Below are positions 46,970 to 60,251 of a stretch of DNA of 64,000 bases, piece by piece; within the stretch, counting starts at the first letter, position 1, and each line of letters starts with the position of its first letter. Under the pieces are notes generated by a model. That model searched no databases and was not told where the DNA came from. It saw nothing but the letters and a program-made list of their open reading frames with translations. This stretch comes from Cycas panzhihuaensis (Eukaryota; Cycadophyta): the NCBI GenBank assembly GCA_023213395.1, contig CM041465.1, positions 216,139,741-216,203,740 on the forward strand, written 5' to 3'. The position numbers and the translations under genes were made by a program.

Positions 46970-47334
46970 TGTAAACTTTCATGAGATGTCTATGATAAAT
47001 ATTTAAGTATAATTAATGAAGTATATACATATAAATATAACACAATAATTACAAGAAAAAGATAACACATGAGATACTAGATTTATATGTGAAAAATCCA
47101 AGATAGAAAAAACCATGGGAGAATGGTAGAGCTTTGCTCTCTCTTGAAACTTAATTATTTAAATGATGTTTGTATATGTTTATAAGTTCATCACCATATG
47201 TATACATCATTTATATCATGTTGATAGATCAACCAATTATATTACATATGTAGCAAACCTTTCACGTTGAATAATAACTACTTGACTATTTATTGAATAT
47301 TATATTAATATCTATAAAACTAAATATTTTAATA
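46970..47334 (-). repeat. Probable minus-strand copia 3' LTR with polypurine tract
   Basis: It contains the block GATTTATATGTGAAAAATCC shared with K's LTRs. It ends ATTTTAATA, followed by TCCCCCACCCT, a minus-strand polypurine tract (AGGGTGGGGGA). The left boundary is uncertain. No matching 5' LTR was recognised to the right. Confidence 0.55.
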
Positions 47335-47349
47335 TCCCCCACCCTAATA

Positions 47350-50300
47350 TTTAATATATGGGATCATTTAAATGTCTTCGTTCTATATTCTCATATCTTC
47401 ATATACTCATGTTAGATCACTTGCTTATATATCTTCTCATTTCACCTATATCACTTGTAAATCAAATTGTTAAACCTATCTTCATTATGCTTATCTCTTG
47501 CAAAAAACTCTTGCCATATAATCAACATATCATGTCATAACTTACCACCTATAAATCCTCAACCAATTAAAACATCCACAACTTGTGATTCTTAACTTAT
47601 TATGATAGATGGAGTTTCTTCTTATTAACTTCATATTTATCACTTATAAAATATAAACAAAAACTCATAGACTCATCAATAAATCAATTCACTAATGTCC
47701 ATATAAATTAACAACCATCTTACCAAAATGTATGAGTACTTAGCTATTGCAATTTCTAGTTATCTAAGATGTGTTTCTCATACATGGTTTAATAGCTTCA
47801 TTAAATACAACACAACATAATATTATTAGATAAATATATTGTAACAAGAGTAACTTGTGAATCTTTCTTATCTCTTACCTATGAGATATGCATGTGCTAC
47901 CTCTATTGATGATTCTACATACACTTTTATAACTTTATTAGCAACCTATTTCATCAATCTTAATTTTCAACTCTTAACTAACTTTGAAAATAGGACAATC
48001 TACCTAGCTTGTCAAGCTAGTTGTAATAACATAATATATAATAATATGTTTCTATACCTTTAATCATAAGTACCAATTAGATTTCTATATAAAAAATGCA
48101 TATCAGTTAGACTCCTCAATAAGTGAACTTGGTTTTATGGATAACCCATAATTGTTATTACTAATTCCTAAATTAAAAAACTTATGAGACTCTTCCAAGT
48201 CTTATATCAAGTAAAAAAAATTACTCAATCACAAACTCAACCAACTTTAAATAATACTCAAACTCAATTCATCTAAGCAACATTATCTCTTAAATAATTA
48301 AGTAGTATAAAATCTATCCATAATTCATTCAGATAACCAAATAATTGGATGATTTCATCTCATCAACTTGTGTCAAATTTTATTTGATTAGTGTTGGCCA
48401 ATACACTACATGAAATGTATTATATGCATTAGGGGGATCAATATCAATATTCCATTATGTATTTTCCTTCTTCATCATTATAGGTTCTCACATGTATGCT
48501 TTAGATCCTTAATTTTGAGCCATAAATTATTATAAATGAGCCATAAATATGTCTCTTTTGCCAAAATTTCAACCAAGCTCTTATCCAAATTTATTATTAA
48601 TCATCTATTTATATTATTGTACACTTAGAATCCTTAAAAATATTTAAAAAATACCAAAACATATTTCAAACAACTTAAAAAAAATGTAACTTTTAATATG
48701 CCAAAAATGACTTACTCAACTTTACTAATTAAAGTCTCCATCATGGGAACTTTAACCTATGCCTTATAACCAATCGTTATATTCATCTCTGATTCTTCTT
48801 GCTAGTACAATTGATGGCACTCGATTTTGTCTCCATATGATAAAGTTATGGATTAAACAATGCTAATACCACATGTGAAATTCAAAACAAATATTAAATC
48901 AATTAAGCACCTTTATGAAATAGCTCCCAATCATCTTTTGTCCTTATGTGACTGACTATTAACATCATTAAGGGTTGTAGGATGGACTTCAAACCAAAAT
49001 ATAATATAATTTAATGCCAAACCAACATTATAAAAATATAAATATTTTATCAAATTATTTATTATTCCTATGTAGGTAGGGTTTATATGATGCTCTATGA
49101 CTATTGAGATTGAATTGGGTATATTTCTTTGATTTTTTTATTGCCTAAATATGTTTAATTCTTTGTGATTTAATTTAAGCATCTATTAATTAGGTATCAT
49201 GTAACTCCATTTATTTTTTTCTAGTTGATTTCTTAGAGAATATTTATAGCTTTCATATCATCTACTTAATCTTTTATGTATAGTTGTGATGATCACTTTG
49301 CACCTTAACCTTCTATGGTAACCTCATATTATCTCTATAAAATTTATGATTTATAATTTGCCTGATTGATGTCTTCACCCTTGGTGTAAATTTTAGCTCT
49401 GATGTTCTCATATCTACACAGACTATAGGTTTTATCCTACCCATTCTTTATTGTTCCATGGGTTCACTTATCAAAGGCATGCACTTCATTAATAATACAT
49501 CTCTATATTGTTGTTATGATTTATGTGTTAGGGTTCCATCAATTATTCTATAATTTGATCAATTCTCTATTTGATTTATTCATTATTAGTGTGTTTCTTT
49601 AACAACATTTCCATGGGCAACTCACAACTATGTTTGTGTTTGTAATTTAGGTGATTCTCTACAATTTAAACTATGGTAGTATGTATCCTCTGATGGGTGA
49701 TGATTGTATGTAGCATAATGCTTAATGATAAAAAAAAAATATGGAAATCTTTACGTAATTATATATTTCCATGGGTAATCAAAATACTTAATGGGCGACT
49801 AACAAATCCTCCAACAAAACACATTTTATACCTAGCACTAAGCATAAATAACTCCTCACAAATGACTTAATATCTACCTCTTATCTTTGTCATTTATTGC
49901 CCTACCAATGGGGTTTTAAGGTTTAAAATATACTGTCCCAAGCATAAACAAGCTAAGGAAGCTTTAGGAACTCATTCATAGTGTACTTTATAATGTTAGA
50001 TTCCTTTTTCTAGATCTTGTTTAATTGATTAATTATACTTTAAATTTTTTCTATTGCCCATATATACTTGCCACATAACTCAATTTGTGAAAGGCATATA
50101 TCTCAACTAATATATGACAATCAATAAATCTAAGTTTATCATAAATGTTTCACACTATTATCAACTTCTAAATCCCTTAAATCATGCTTAACAAATGATA
50201 ATAATAACTACTTAATAATCTATTATGAATTTCCTTTCATCACAACATATAAATCAAACCCTCATACTACTTTTAATAGTTTATTAGTAAGAGAAAAATA

Positions 50301-50480
50301 ATAAAACCTAGGTTTTAAAGCCTAATAGACTATTGTACTAATATATTTTTCCATAAAAAATGTTGTAAACAACCTTTCATTTGTCACCCAATATCTTATG
50401 AATTTTCATACATCTCATGTTTAACAAATAAAAAATAATTTCTTCAAACCCTTATTATTTTCTATTACATCACTGCCTAT
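47350..50480. other. AT-rich internal or intergenic sequence, unassigned
   Basis: About 3.1 kb, presumably the body of the element ending in the 47334 LTR. I found no conserved pol motif on either strand. Short ORFs (47358, 47857) have no recognisable similarity. Confidence 0.35.
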
Positions 50481-50894
50481 TGTTAGTACTGTAAAAGCCT
50501 AGAAATAATAAGTCTAGATCATACTCAATAAATAGCTTTATATAGAACTAAAGGCCTATCTATAATACTACTTATTAAACATAAATATCCAAATAAATCT
50601 AACATCATACAAGATTATGAAATATAAAGACATGCAAGTGAAAAATTAAAGAATAATATGCACAAACACGTAACATAAGTTACTTATGGGAAATAATCAT
50701 TCTAATTATATTATGTCAAACCAATACATATTTATAGTACATATCATCACCTAACTATCTAATCACACTCCAAGTGCCACTTGGTTAACTAATAACCTAT
50801 TACATGAAGAAGTGTATACACCATAGTCCCCTAATACACATCAAAGGGGTAATTATATTAATTTAATATTCCATAGGTTAAATATTACCCAACA
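50481..50894 (-). repeat. Probable minus-strand copia 3' LTR
   Basis: TGTTAGTACTG to ATTACCCAACA, followed by TTTCCCTATC, a minus-strand polypurine tract (GATAGGGAAA) of the type seen beside K. No second LTR was found. Confidence 0.55.
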
Positions 50895-50909
50895 TTTCCC
50901 TATCAATAT

Positions 50910-53900
50910 TTAATTCATATCACATAACTACTTCAAATATGATGTTGAGTCCATATACAAGCTAAACATCCATTACAACATATGGATAACTAACCATTGT
51001 ACCCATTAACTTCTAGAATAACCTTCACATGCATGGTTTATCAATATTTTCTTATTAACTAGCCTTTGCTTACTTCCATTTTCCCTATTTCTAGTTCTCC
51101 TCTACCCTAAGGAGAAAACCTAAATAAAAAGCCTCAACCCCATCTACTAGGCCATGGAATAGGCCTATAAAAATGATTATTTGAGTAGAGACATATGATA
51201 CTACACCTTTTCTTTCAGTCACAGGCTCCATTTTATCATGCTATGAACTCAAAGACTAAATTTTATGCCATTAAAATAGCCCTAAAAAATCCCTAAAAGT
51301 ATATTGTGTGATTACTCATTAGAAATCCCCATAAGTTAGTGATGAGAATAAACTGTAAGGAAAATATTCAATCTCGAATACATAAACTTAAAATAAAAAA
51401 TAACCAAAGAATAGAGACAATTAATTTCATCCCATTCAATCTACCAAAAGACAGTCTAAAATTATATTTATAAGTGGAAGTAAAAAGTTTTAAAACTTCT
51501 AATCCTAACCCCAAAAACTCTTCCATTATATAAAATAGCATATGATTCCATGTTTCTAAGTTAAGTCTTGCTAAGAAAAATTAGACCACTAAGGGTTATT
51601 ACATAAAAGTAAAAAGTAGTCTAAAATTAACTGCTACTTTTAGACATATAAAATAAATCTCAAAATTTAGGTTATTTTTAGTATTTTCTGGTTAAAAAAC
51701 TATGGGCCTCTGATGGGCCATTAGCCCTATCATAGGCCATTTTCACTAATTCTAATCAAATAGACCTTCGATTTGACATTGGAAGAAATGAATTTTGAAC
51801 ACTAAATAAAAAGTTATGCTTTAATTAGTAGACCCCAAAATTTAGAGAAAAATGACTAAAATGGTGAAAAATAGATGAAGTTATGATGAAGGTCTAGATA
51901 CTCTTGTATCATCCTCCTAAGATTGAAAAGAACTCTTCTTGTATAAGCTATTATAATAAATTTCTTGTCATTTGTCAAAATTCAACTATTTTAGTTCTTC
52001 TTTAGTGATCCAGGTGTTATTTATTTGTGGTAGATTTTTCTACTACACTAGGTATCTATTATAATTTCCCTATCATATGTTTACTATCTTCATATCTAAC
52101 ACTTGTTCAACTTCTTCTTAATTCTTCCTTGGCATTGAAGGCTCCTAACTTGCGACTTTGCCTTCATAATCTACCTCTTTATCTCCTTCATGATGTGTAT
52201 ATATATTTAAAATATTAAAAATAGGAGAGTGTTTCCCAACTTTCGGGAATGGCATTAACATGACTACACAAGTGTGCATAGGTATGCATCTCTATCTTTA
52301 TTTCCTATCATATTTATTTTGCTATTTTATTTTATATGATACATGATTAATAGTTAGATGTATGCTTGCTTGGCTTCCATGTGCCTTCTTTCATGTTGAT
52401 GATGACTAGGACTCTAGTTTAATGGCCGTAGAGCCCCCCATGTTGGCCCATTGGTTGGAAAGAGAATATCTTTGCATCCTTACAATTCTCTTTTCTAGGC
52501 CCATTCTTATTTATTTGGTCCCATTTCTCCCCCATAGCTATTGATCACCCCTCATTTCAGGTTTTGGAACTAGTTTTAGGAGTTAGAGTGGACTTAGGAT
52601 AGGGTTTAGGACCTTTTTAAATATTCTATTATTGCACTGCGACCTTTTTTGGTGAAGAAAGCCATATTGGAGAGAAATTTGTGGACCATATATACATTTA
52701 TGATATTGCAGATTTGTTTATGGTATGACTGTTATAGCTCCCAATCACATCTCCAACAACTAAACAACTTTTTTGAGGCCTTATTTGGTGGGTTTAAGGT
52801 GCCACATTAGCCTAGGTAGGTTCACCACACCCTAGGAAACCTCATTAGACCTCCAATATAATTTTTCATTTAAGTTTTCTTAGGATTTGAATCTCCCTCC
52901 TTAGCTCCATTAATGGTTTTAGATAGTGGTTTCTCCATATTTTGGGCATGAAACCACCACCCTCTCACCTTGTTTTGTCCTATAAAACCCCTCCAATTTG
53001 AGGGTAGGAGATGATACATCTTCTATTCTTCTTATAATATTAAAATGTTGCCAAAATTTTACCATAATAACCCTTCTACTTTTGATACAATTTGCATGCT
53101 TTGAAGCTAAGGTGAAGAAGTTGGAGATCAACCCTAGTGCAAGCAAGGGAGTATTGGAGAGATTCATGTTGGGCACCCATCACTTCTTGTCTCTCTATTG
53201 AATTTGGGCATCCTCTATCCTACTTTGGTTTGCCATTTTGTGAGACTCCCTCTCACCCTTTCCCTCTATGATTTGTTATTATTATATTACATAGGTAGGG
53301 TTATATGATTTTTGGAATTTTCTTTTTATTATGATAGTAGAAGATAGGGTTGGATTTGCTTGATCTCTCATTCCCTTTTGTATGCACCATCTGTTAAGTT
53401 GCAAGTTTATGTTGGAGAGGATTTCCTTAGTATAACTAATGAAACTACCTTTGTAGGGGAGGCCATGCCATTATGAGGCATCTTTCCCCTCCTTGCTTCA
53501 TATTTATTTTTATTACCATTCTATTATTTGTTACATATATATATATACATGCTTTATGACTATATTGGTTTACTTTTACACTATTATATTTTTTAAAAAG
53601 ATTATTAGGGCATCCCTTTCTCTAGATCTAATTTCTAGGTACAAGAAGGACCAACCCTCCACCATTCACATTAGTGTTTGAAGAAGGTACACCTCAATAA
53701 GGTGAGTGCCCTCACTTCTTGTACTTATTGTTGCATTATTCTTTTACTTCTTCCTTCTATTGCTTTCCATTCGTTATCTTTCTATTTGGAGCAAGTAAGT
53801 GGAGCCCCCTTTATTTTGATTCAACTGACAATGCAAGCATTTAAAAGGAGGATTAGAGAGGTGAAGGGGAGTGGTGTTACTAACCATCGACTAAGCCCGG

Positions 53901-54435
53901 GTGCACCTCTTTCCCCTTCTCTTTTATTATTTCATATTCTTATTATTATTCTCACTCTACTCCCCATTATAAGAATTCTTCCCCTCTTATTGTTTGTTCC
54001 TTTTTTTAGTTACATTATCATTGAAAAAGGAAAATAAGGAAGTGGGGGAGGATTTCTTGAATGGTGGAAAATAAAGAAAAATTAATTTGTAAGAAAGGAA
54101 ATAGGTTTTCTTTCCTTTTGTTTTAGCAAAAAGGAATATTAAAAGAAAGGGTATTTTAGGCTAGAGTTACATGTAAGATATGATCCTTCAGCCTTCCCCT
54201 CTCTTTGTTTCCCCCTTGTTTACATCTTTTTTCCTTTCCCTCAATTAATATGCATGTTTCCTTTTAAAAAGGAAAGAAGAGAGTGTTGAAGGAAAACATA
54301 GCAAGGTTTCTTTACTTGTTTTGTACCTCCCTTTTTGTTCTTATCCCAAATAATATAATAATAAAACCCAACTCTTATGAATTGGCTAAAGGTTGCTAAG
54401 ACCCTCAACCACTCCTCATGCATGTCATAGGGAAC
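50910..54435. other. Unassigned sequence, changing from AT-rich to C/T-rich
   Basis: The first 1.3 kb is AT-rich. From about 52240 the plus strand becomes C/T-rich and may be the 5' LTR and leader of gypsy G3. No LTR boundary, PBS or ORF could be established. The overlapping frames at 52919-53201 are on opposite strands and look accidental. Confidence 0.35.
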
Positions 54436-54439
54436 TATC

Positions 54440-55112
54440 AATCTAGGGACCTTATTTCATGCCTTGAAGGGGTCCCTACAACTTCTCCATTCTATTCTGG
54501 TTATCAAGGGGAAGTTTCCACCTCTTATGACTAATCATTTGCTTCTTATGGGGATGTGGTAGATGCCCTATAAGAATGCTTTGAAGTTACAGCTACGTAA
54601 CCACTCCATAAGTGGTTGCAAAGGTTCCTTCAAACTTCATCTCCCCCATCTTCTACTATCCCCCTTTATCTCTTCCTTCCACTTCCTCTACCCTTTAGGA
54701 AGTGGTTTTAGTAGGGTATGTTTACACATGCATCTCTCTTAGCCAGCCAATCACTTTGGATATACAAACCCCTTAATTGGGGGTAAGTATACCTTCACTT
54801 TCATCTAACATACTCCAACCTATTATTACACCAACCCATTCTTTCCCTTAAATCATGCCCTTTTCCTTATGTCATGTGGGACATTAAGGAATGACTTCCA
54901 TTCGTCTGCAGCTACAAATTGTGGATCCTTCATTCTACATTCCTCTATGGTACATATCTTAACCCTGGGGGCACAGGGGATCAAATCCCCTTCCTCCATA
55001 TGGGATTATCCCTCACCTTATGGATCTATATTGGCAAAATCATATTCCCCATTGTTCATTTATCAATATTTCTGTATGCCTTACATAGGCTCTTCTTTGT
55101 ATGTCTACTCAA
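54440..55112 (+). pseudogene. G3 gag N-terminal region (Tat-type), left of E3
   Basis: A plus-strand region rich in Pro, Tyr and Ser, for example IWDYPSPYGSILAKSYSPLFIYQY and SLYVYS, with stops. It resembles the low-complexity N-terminus of Tat-lineage gag. The same composition resumes after E3 (PTSPIGVCPQPSYSY at 60252 onward), which suggests E3 inserted inside this reading frame. Confidence 0.55.
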
Positions 55113-55658
55113 TGAAGAGAAAAATGTAACCATGAAATCAATATTAATAAAACTTTAACCATGTAAAGAATAAATAACATAAATAAATCAAGTACACAAT
55201 AAAGAACATCAAGAGATTCAAGTCTAAGCATAGACCTTTTATTAATTTGAGAAAAAGCTAAAGAATTATAGAGATAAAATCCTAACTTACCTCATCAACT
55301 CATCCACTCTGTACACTCTACAAAGAATTACCCAATTTAGGTTATATAAAGAATGTCATAAGAAGGTACATGATCTAAACTATCATATCTATGGTCTTTA
55401 TGATGAATAACCTTAATTCTCTTTTTTGTTTAAACCCTAAAATTTGCTTCAAGGGCTACCACTCCTGAATCCTTGCTTTGAGGGGGAGGGGGAGGGGGAG
55501 ACATCACCCTCCCCTACACCCCCTTGCCAAATAGGGCTACTGCCCCCTTGGATTCCCCCTATAAGGAGTTTGGTAGAGTAAACCACATCTAAGTAGGACC
55601 AAAATTTTAACCTCCTTATGTATATGTAACACTTGTAAACTTTTCAACATATCCAATA
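55113..55658 (-). repeat. E3 3' LTR
   Basis: 546 bp, plus-strand TGAAGAGAAAAATG to ATATCCAATA. The minus-strand PPT TAAGGGGGAGAT lies at 55659-55670. It includes (GGGGGA)n at about 55480-55500 and other G/C-rich blocks. Confidence 0.85.
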
Positions 55659-55671
55659 ATCTCCCCCTTAT

Positions 55672-57560
55672 TGAATACTTTACGAGAAACCTACATGCAC
55701 AACTACTTAATACTAATATCACAAATATCCATTACCTTTCTACGCCATTTAAATTTTTTGTACTAACAACCTTGGTTAATGAGTCTATAACATTCTCTTA
55801 TATAATAATCTTTTGTAAGTCTACCTTATGATCTTGAACTATTTCTCTCATAAAATAGAATTGCACATCAATATACTTTGACTAAGTATGAAAAGTAGAT
55901 TCTTCGATAGGTAGATTGCACTTTGACTATCACAATCTATCCTCACAACATCTTACTTAAAGCCAACATCTATGTATAATCTCTATAACCAAACTACTTC
56001 CTTACACACATGGGTAGCTACCTTATACTCTGCTTTTATGCTAAAAAGTTCCACAACTTGTTGTCTTTTGCTCATCTAGTTGACTACGCCACCATAAAGG
56101 GTAAAAACATACTTACTTGTAGATCTTCTGCTATTAAGATCTCTAGCCTGATTAGCATCAATAAAACCTCTTAAGTTCATTATTCTACTATCTATAGGAT
56201 CTCCTTGATAGCAAATACCCTATAAATATCTAAAAATCTTTTTCACAGCCACCCAATGTTCCCTACCTAGGTTTGACATATACCTACTAATTACTTCCAT
56301 TGCATGGGTAATATCTAGTTGAGTGCAAACCATTGTATACATTAGGCTACCAATAGCACTAGAATAAGGGATAAATACCATGCCTTCAACTTCTTGGTGA
56401 GCCCTTGGACATTATTTAGCTAATAATTTTAAACTAATAGGAAGAGGAATATTAACTCTTTTACGATTCTATAACCTGAACTACTATAAAATCATCATAA
56501 TATACCATCTTTAGCTAAGCCAAATCTTCTTATTTCTCCTATCCATTTTAATCTTAATATCCAAAATAAAATGTGTAGTAACAAGGTCCTTTATCTCAAA
56601 ATAAGATGCCAGTTGGCCTTTTACAAGTTGGTTCATTTCTTTATTATTACTAACTAAAAGTATATCATCAACATATAATGCTAGAATAATAAAGTAATTA
56701 CCTACTTATTTATAATAGATACAATAATCTGCTTTGCTACACACAAAGTCATCTACCAATATATATGAATCAAACTTTTGATACCACATCCTCAATGATT
56801 ATTTCAAGCCATATAATATCTTCTTCAATCTATACACCATATTTTCCTTCCCTACAACTTTAAAACCTTTAGGATGTAATATATAAATTTCTTCCTCAAG
56901 GTCACTATAAAGAAATGCAGTCTTCACATCCATTTTATTCACTTTAAGGTTATAGGCAACTTCTATAACAAAAAAAAATCTAATTGAAGCTATTTTTATA
57001 ACAAGAGAAAATGCCTCACCAAAATCTATTCCCTTGATCTAGGAATAGCCCTTTCCTACCAAGCGAGCTTTGTACTGTTCCATAGTACCATCTTCTTGAA
57101 ACTTCTTCTTGAAGATCTATTTGTTATCAACAAGTTTTCTACCATTAGGTAGATCCACCTAATCCTATGTGTTAGTTTTGTCTAAGGCTATTATTTCTTT
57201 TTCCATAACCTTCAACCAGAGTTAGCTCTCTTTTGACTCTAGAGCCTCCTGAACAATACTGGGATTATCATCTATAGTAGATAAAATAAAAGAGGAGCAA
57301 TGAAAGTCTTCAAGAATATACCTATTAGGTTGTCTTGTCCCATGAGTTGATCTCCTTAAGATGTGGGGTTCTTGAGTTTGAGCTACCTCTATAGCTGGTC
57401 CTTCCTCTTTAATTGACTCATATTCTAATGAAGAATCTTCATCTCTTACCTTGAATTATACCTTCTTAGAGTTTTCTTCCTTTGGTTCTTCATCCTACTT
57501 TAGAGACTTGAACCTCTCTTCAAAGATAACATCATAGCTATATATAACTTTCTATGTTTT
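55672..57560 (-). pseudogene. E3 reverse transcriptase and RNase H
   Basis: The minus strand shows FIILALYVDDILLVSN (about 56655-56705) with YVDD intact. Upstream are the K(D/T)AFLYSDLEEEIY-type and KVVGKENMVYRLKK-type blocks, in broken frames. RNase H occupies the left end, next to the PPT. E2 aligns along its length. No frame exceeds about 60 codons. Confidence 0.75.
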
Positions 57561-58410
57561 AAGGTTATAAAACTTGTACCCTTTAACACCATCACCATAG
57601 CTAGTGAAAATAGTCTTTTCTACTTTAAAATCAAGCTTAGTCCTCTATTATTTAGGAACATGTATAAAAGCTTCACAACCAAAGACTCTATGATGACCAA
57701 GAGATGGTTTCTCACCAGACCACACTTCTTCAGGTATTTTATATAGTAAGGTAGTTTTTAGTAATTTGTTTATTGGGTAGCTTATAATCATCATAGCCTT
57801 AGCCTAGAATTTCTTCTTTAAACTAGTAACACTAAGCATACTCCTCAATCTCTCCAATAAGGTCTTCTTCATCCTTTCAATAAGTTTCTTTTACTATGGC
57901 ATATAGGAAATTATCTTTTTCCTTACTATTCCATACTGCATATATAACTACTTAAACTCCTTTGAGTAAAAACTCATCTCTATTATCAGTCCTTAGTACC
58001 TTGATGTGCTTGTCACTATGATTCTCGACTAAGGCCTTAAATTCTTTAAATTTACTAAAGACTTTAGATTTCTCTATGAGAAAATACAACCATGTCTTTC
58101 TCAAGAAATCATCTATGAATGAGACAAAGAATTTAGACCCACCCAATGAGGGTATATCAACAGGTCCAAAAATATCATAGTGCACCAATTGCAGAATACC
58201 CTTTGCTCTCTTTGAGCTTTAGGAAAATTGACCTGATTCTATTTGCCATATATACAATGCTCATAGAAATCAAAATCAAATGAGCCATTAATTCTATAGA
58301 TATCTTCTACCATACCTTTGGAGAATAAATCATAGAAGCCTTTCTCTCCAAGATGGCCTAATCTCTTATGCCACAACATAGTTTTACTAGCAAGTGATAT
58401 TTGGGTCTTA
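57561..58410 (-). pseudogene. E3 integrase
   Basis: HYDIFGPVDIPSLGGSKFFVSFIDDFLRKTWLYFL, then KFKEFKALVENHSD and VLRTDNRDEF, give the first and second catalytic Asp. The Glu block is past a stop. The pre-integrase zinc region with LWHKRLGHLGEKGFYDLF (about 58320-58380) precedes it on the minus strand. Open for 78 codons at 57952-58188. Confidence 0.8.
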
Positions 58411-58946
58411 CTTGTATTATTGCTACTTTTTATAATATTTGGATTGTAACTATCAACACATACTATGCTTACATCAAGCTTGTATAATGTTCCAAATCAG
58501 ACCCCTCTTACTAACACTAATGCTCCTCATACCATTATACAACTATCTTTATTAAAAATCACTTCTATTCCTACATCACCTAATCGATTGACAAACAATG
58601 TACTCATAGTTAAACTAGGAATATGGCTCATATCAGGGATAGTTTTAACCCTTCCATCTATAAATCAAACCTTTACCCTTCCACAACCCACAATTTTATA
58701 TGGGTAATAATCCCTAAGAAATACTTCAACTCCATGAATATTTATGTATTTACAAAACCACTCCCTATAGGGAGTAATATAGAGTGAACCACCAGAGTCA
58801 ATTAACGAAGACTCAACATTTAATAACTTACCTGAGGTTGCCAAATAAACATTGCCATTAACTTCGTTGGAGGATTTTTCTACCATGGAAGAAGTAGCTT
58901 TAAGTAACTTTTCCTTATCAACCTTAATACGACATTGGATCTTCAT
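58411..58946 (-). pseudogene. E3 protease
   Basis: SSLIDSGGSLYITPYREWFCKY is followed by GVEVFLRDYYPYKIVGCGRVKV. DSG is intact. The upstream MKIQCRIKVDKEKL is the end of a gag zinc knuckle whose first Cys codon has become TAT (YxRCKKASHMKIQC). Open for 93 codons. Confidence 0.8.
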
Positions 58947-59734
58947 ATGACTAGCCTTCTTACATCTCTAATATACCAACAAGCCTCTGCCTAGAGATTT
59001 TAATTTCTCTCTAGATTTTGTCCATCTATTCCTAGGATTTTATTGGTCACAATCTAACATTTAACCTCTCACTATGGATGCTTCCTTTAAATGATCCTTA
59101 GAAGATTTCTTCCTTGTCTCTTCTAATAGTAGAGTAGCAAAAACATCACCAAAGTTTAGGGTAAGAGCGGTTATACTGTTAATCATCATTACAAGATTAT
59201 CCTAGGAATCAGGAAGCAAATATAACAGGGTACTACACTTGTCTTCTTTAGATATTGTTACCCCAACTAAAGTAAGTGGCTCACCACGATGTTAAATATA
59301 GTAAGATGATCTGCAACTATATCTTTATCACTCATCTTGAGTGAGTATAATGTTTTTTTAAGAAATAGCTTATTAAACCAGGATTTAATATGATACAAAA
59401 CCCCTAAATTTGTCCACAGATCTTTAGCTATAAGCTCTATGGTAATGTTCAAAAATATTGTATCTAAAAGGTACAACCTTATTGAGCTGATTACCTTTTG
59501 ATCAATCTTCTTCTAGTCTTCATCACCTATAGTCACAAACTTTGTTCCTACTATAGTAATCCATTAACCCTTCTTGATGAGGATATCTTCCATATTTAGC
59601 TTCTACAACTTAAAGTTTAGGCCATTGAACTTTTTAATCTCCATCTTTGTAATGATTGCCATGGTCTTTGCACTCAAGTCTACCAAACAAGGCTCCCACT
59701 TACCAAATGGCTTCTCATAGAACTAAAACCCTTA
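58947..59734 (-). pseudogene. E3 gag
   Basis: UBN2-type gag: YLLDTIFLNITIELIAKDLWTNLGVLYHIKSWFNKLFLKK, then LKMSDKDIVADHLTIFNIVVSHL (59267-59476), on the minus strand. The start NxxKFNGxxF region lies near 59640. It matches E2's gag motif for motif. Confidence 0.8.
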
Positions 59735-59746
59735 GCTCTAATATCA
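59735..59746 (-). other. E3 primer-binding site
   Basis: The minus strand reads TGATATTAGAGC next to the 5' LTR, close to TGGTATCAGAGC. Confidence 0.8.
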
Positions 59747-59748
59747 AA

Positions 59749-60251
59749 TGAAGAGAATAATATAATCATAAAAGAAATATTAACAGAATTTTAATTATGT
59801 AAAGAACAAATAACATAAATAAATCAAGCACACAACAAAGAACACTAGGAGATTCAAGTCTAAGCATAGATATTTTATTAATCTAAGTAAATACTAAAGA
59901 ATTATAGAGATGAAATCTCAACTCACCTCATCAACTCATCCACTCTGTACACTCTACAAAGAATTATCAAATTCAGGTTATATAAAGAATGTCATAAGAA
60001 GGTACAAGATCTAAACCGTTACATCTAGTTTGAACCCTAAAATTTGCTTTGGGGGTTACCACCATTAAACCCTTACTTTGTGGAGGGGTAAGAGACATCT
60101 CCTCCCCCCCTCCTCCTTGTCAAAGGGGGCTACCTCCCACCTTGGATCTCCTTGTAAGGAGTTTAGAGGGGTAAATTGTGCTAAAGCAAGACCAAAATTT
60201 TAACTTCCTTATACATATGTAACACTTGTAAAGTGTTTAACATATCCAACA
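59749..60251 (-). repeat. E3 5' LTR
   Basis: 503 bp, plus-strand TGAAGAGAATAATATAATC to ATATCCAACA, colinear with the 3' LTR. Confidence 0.85.

Larger units (their letters stand above)
55113..60251 (-). mobile_element. Copia element E3, minus strand, nested in G3
   Basis: 5139 bp with LTRs at 55113-55658 and 59749-60251, PPT, PBS and all copia domains in order. It is family E like E2. The flanks CTCAA and ACCAA share only three of five bases, so the TSD is degraded. Several motifs are intact (DSG, YVDD), making it the best-preserved family E copy here. Confidence 0.85.

Noticed and set aside
46332-48063. ORFs of 60-68 codons in AT-rich DNA
   Set aside because: Composition-driven, with no recognisable domain and no supporting context.
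50481-50894. Pairing of this LTR with 46970-47334 as one element
   Set aside because: Both have a polypurine tract on their right side, so both are 3' LTRs of minus-strand elements, and their ends differ.
54869-55158. Two overlapping plus-strand ORFs as a possible gene
   Set aside because: One frame fits the Pro/Tyr-rich gag of G3, the other is its shadow. Both run into the E3 LTR.
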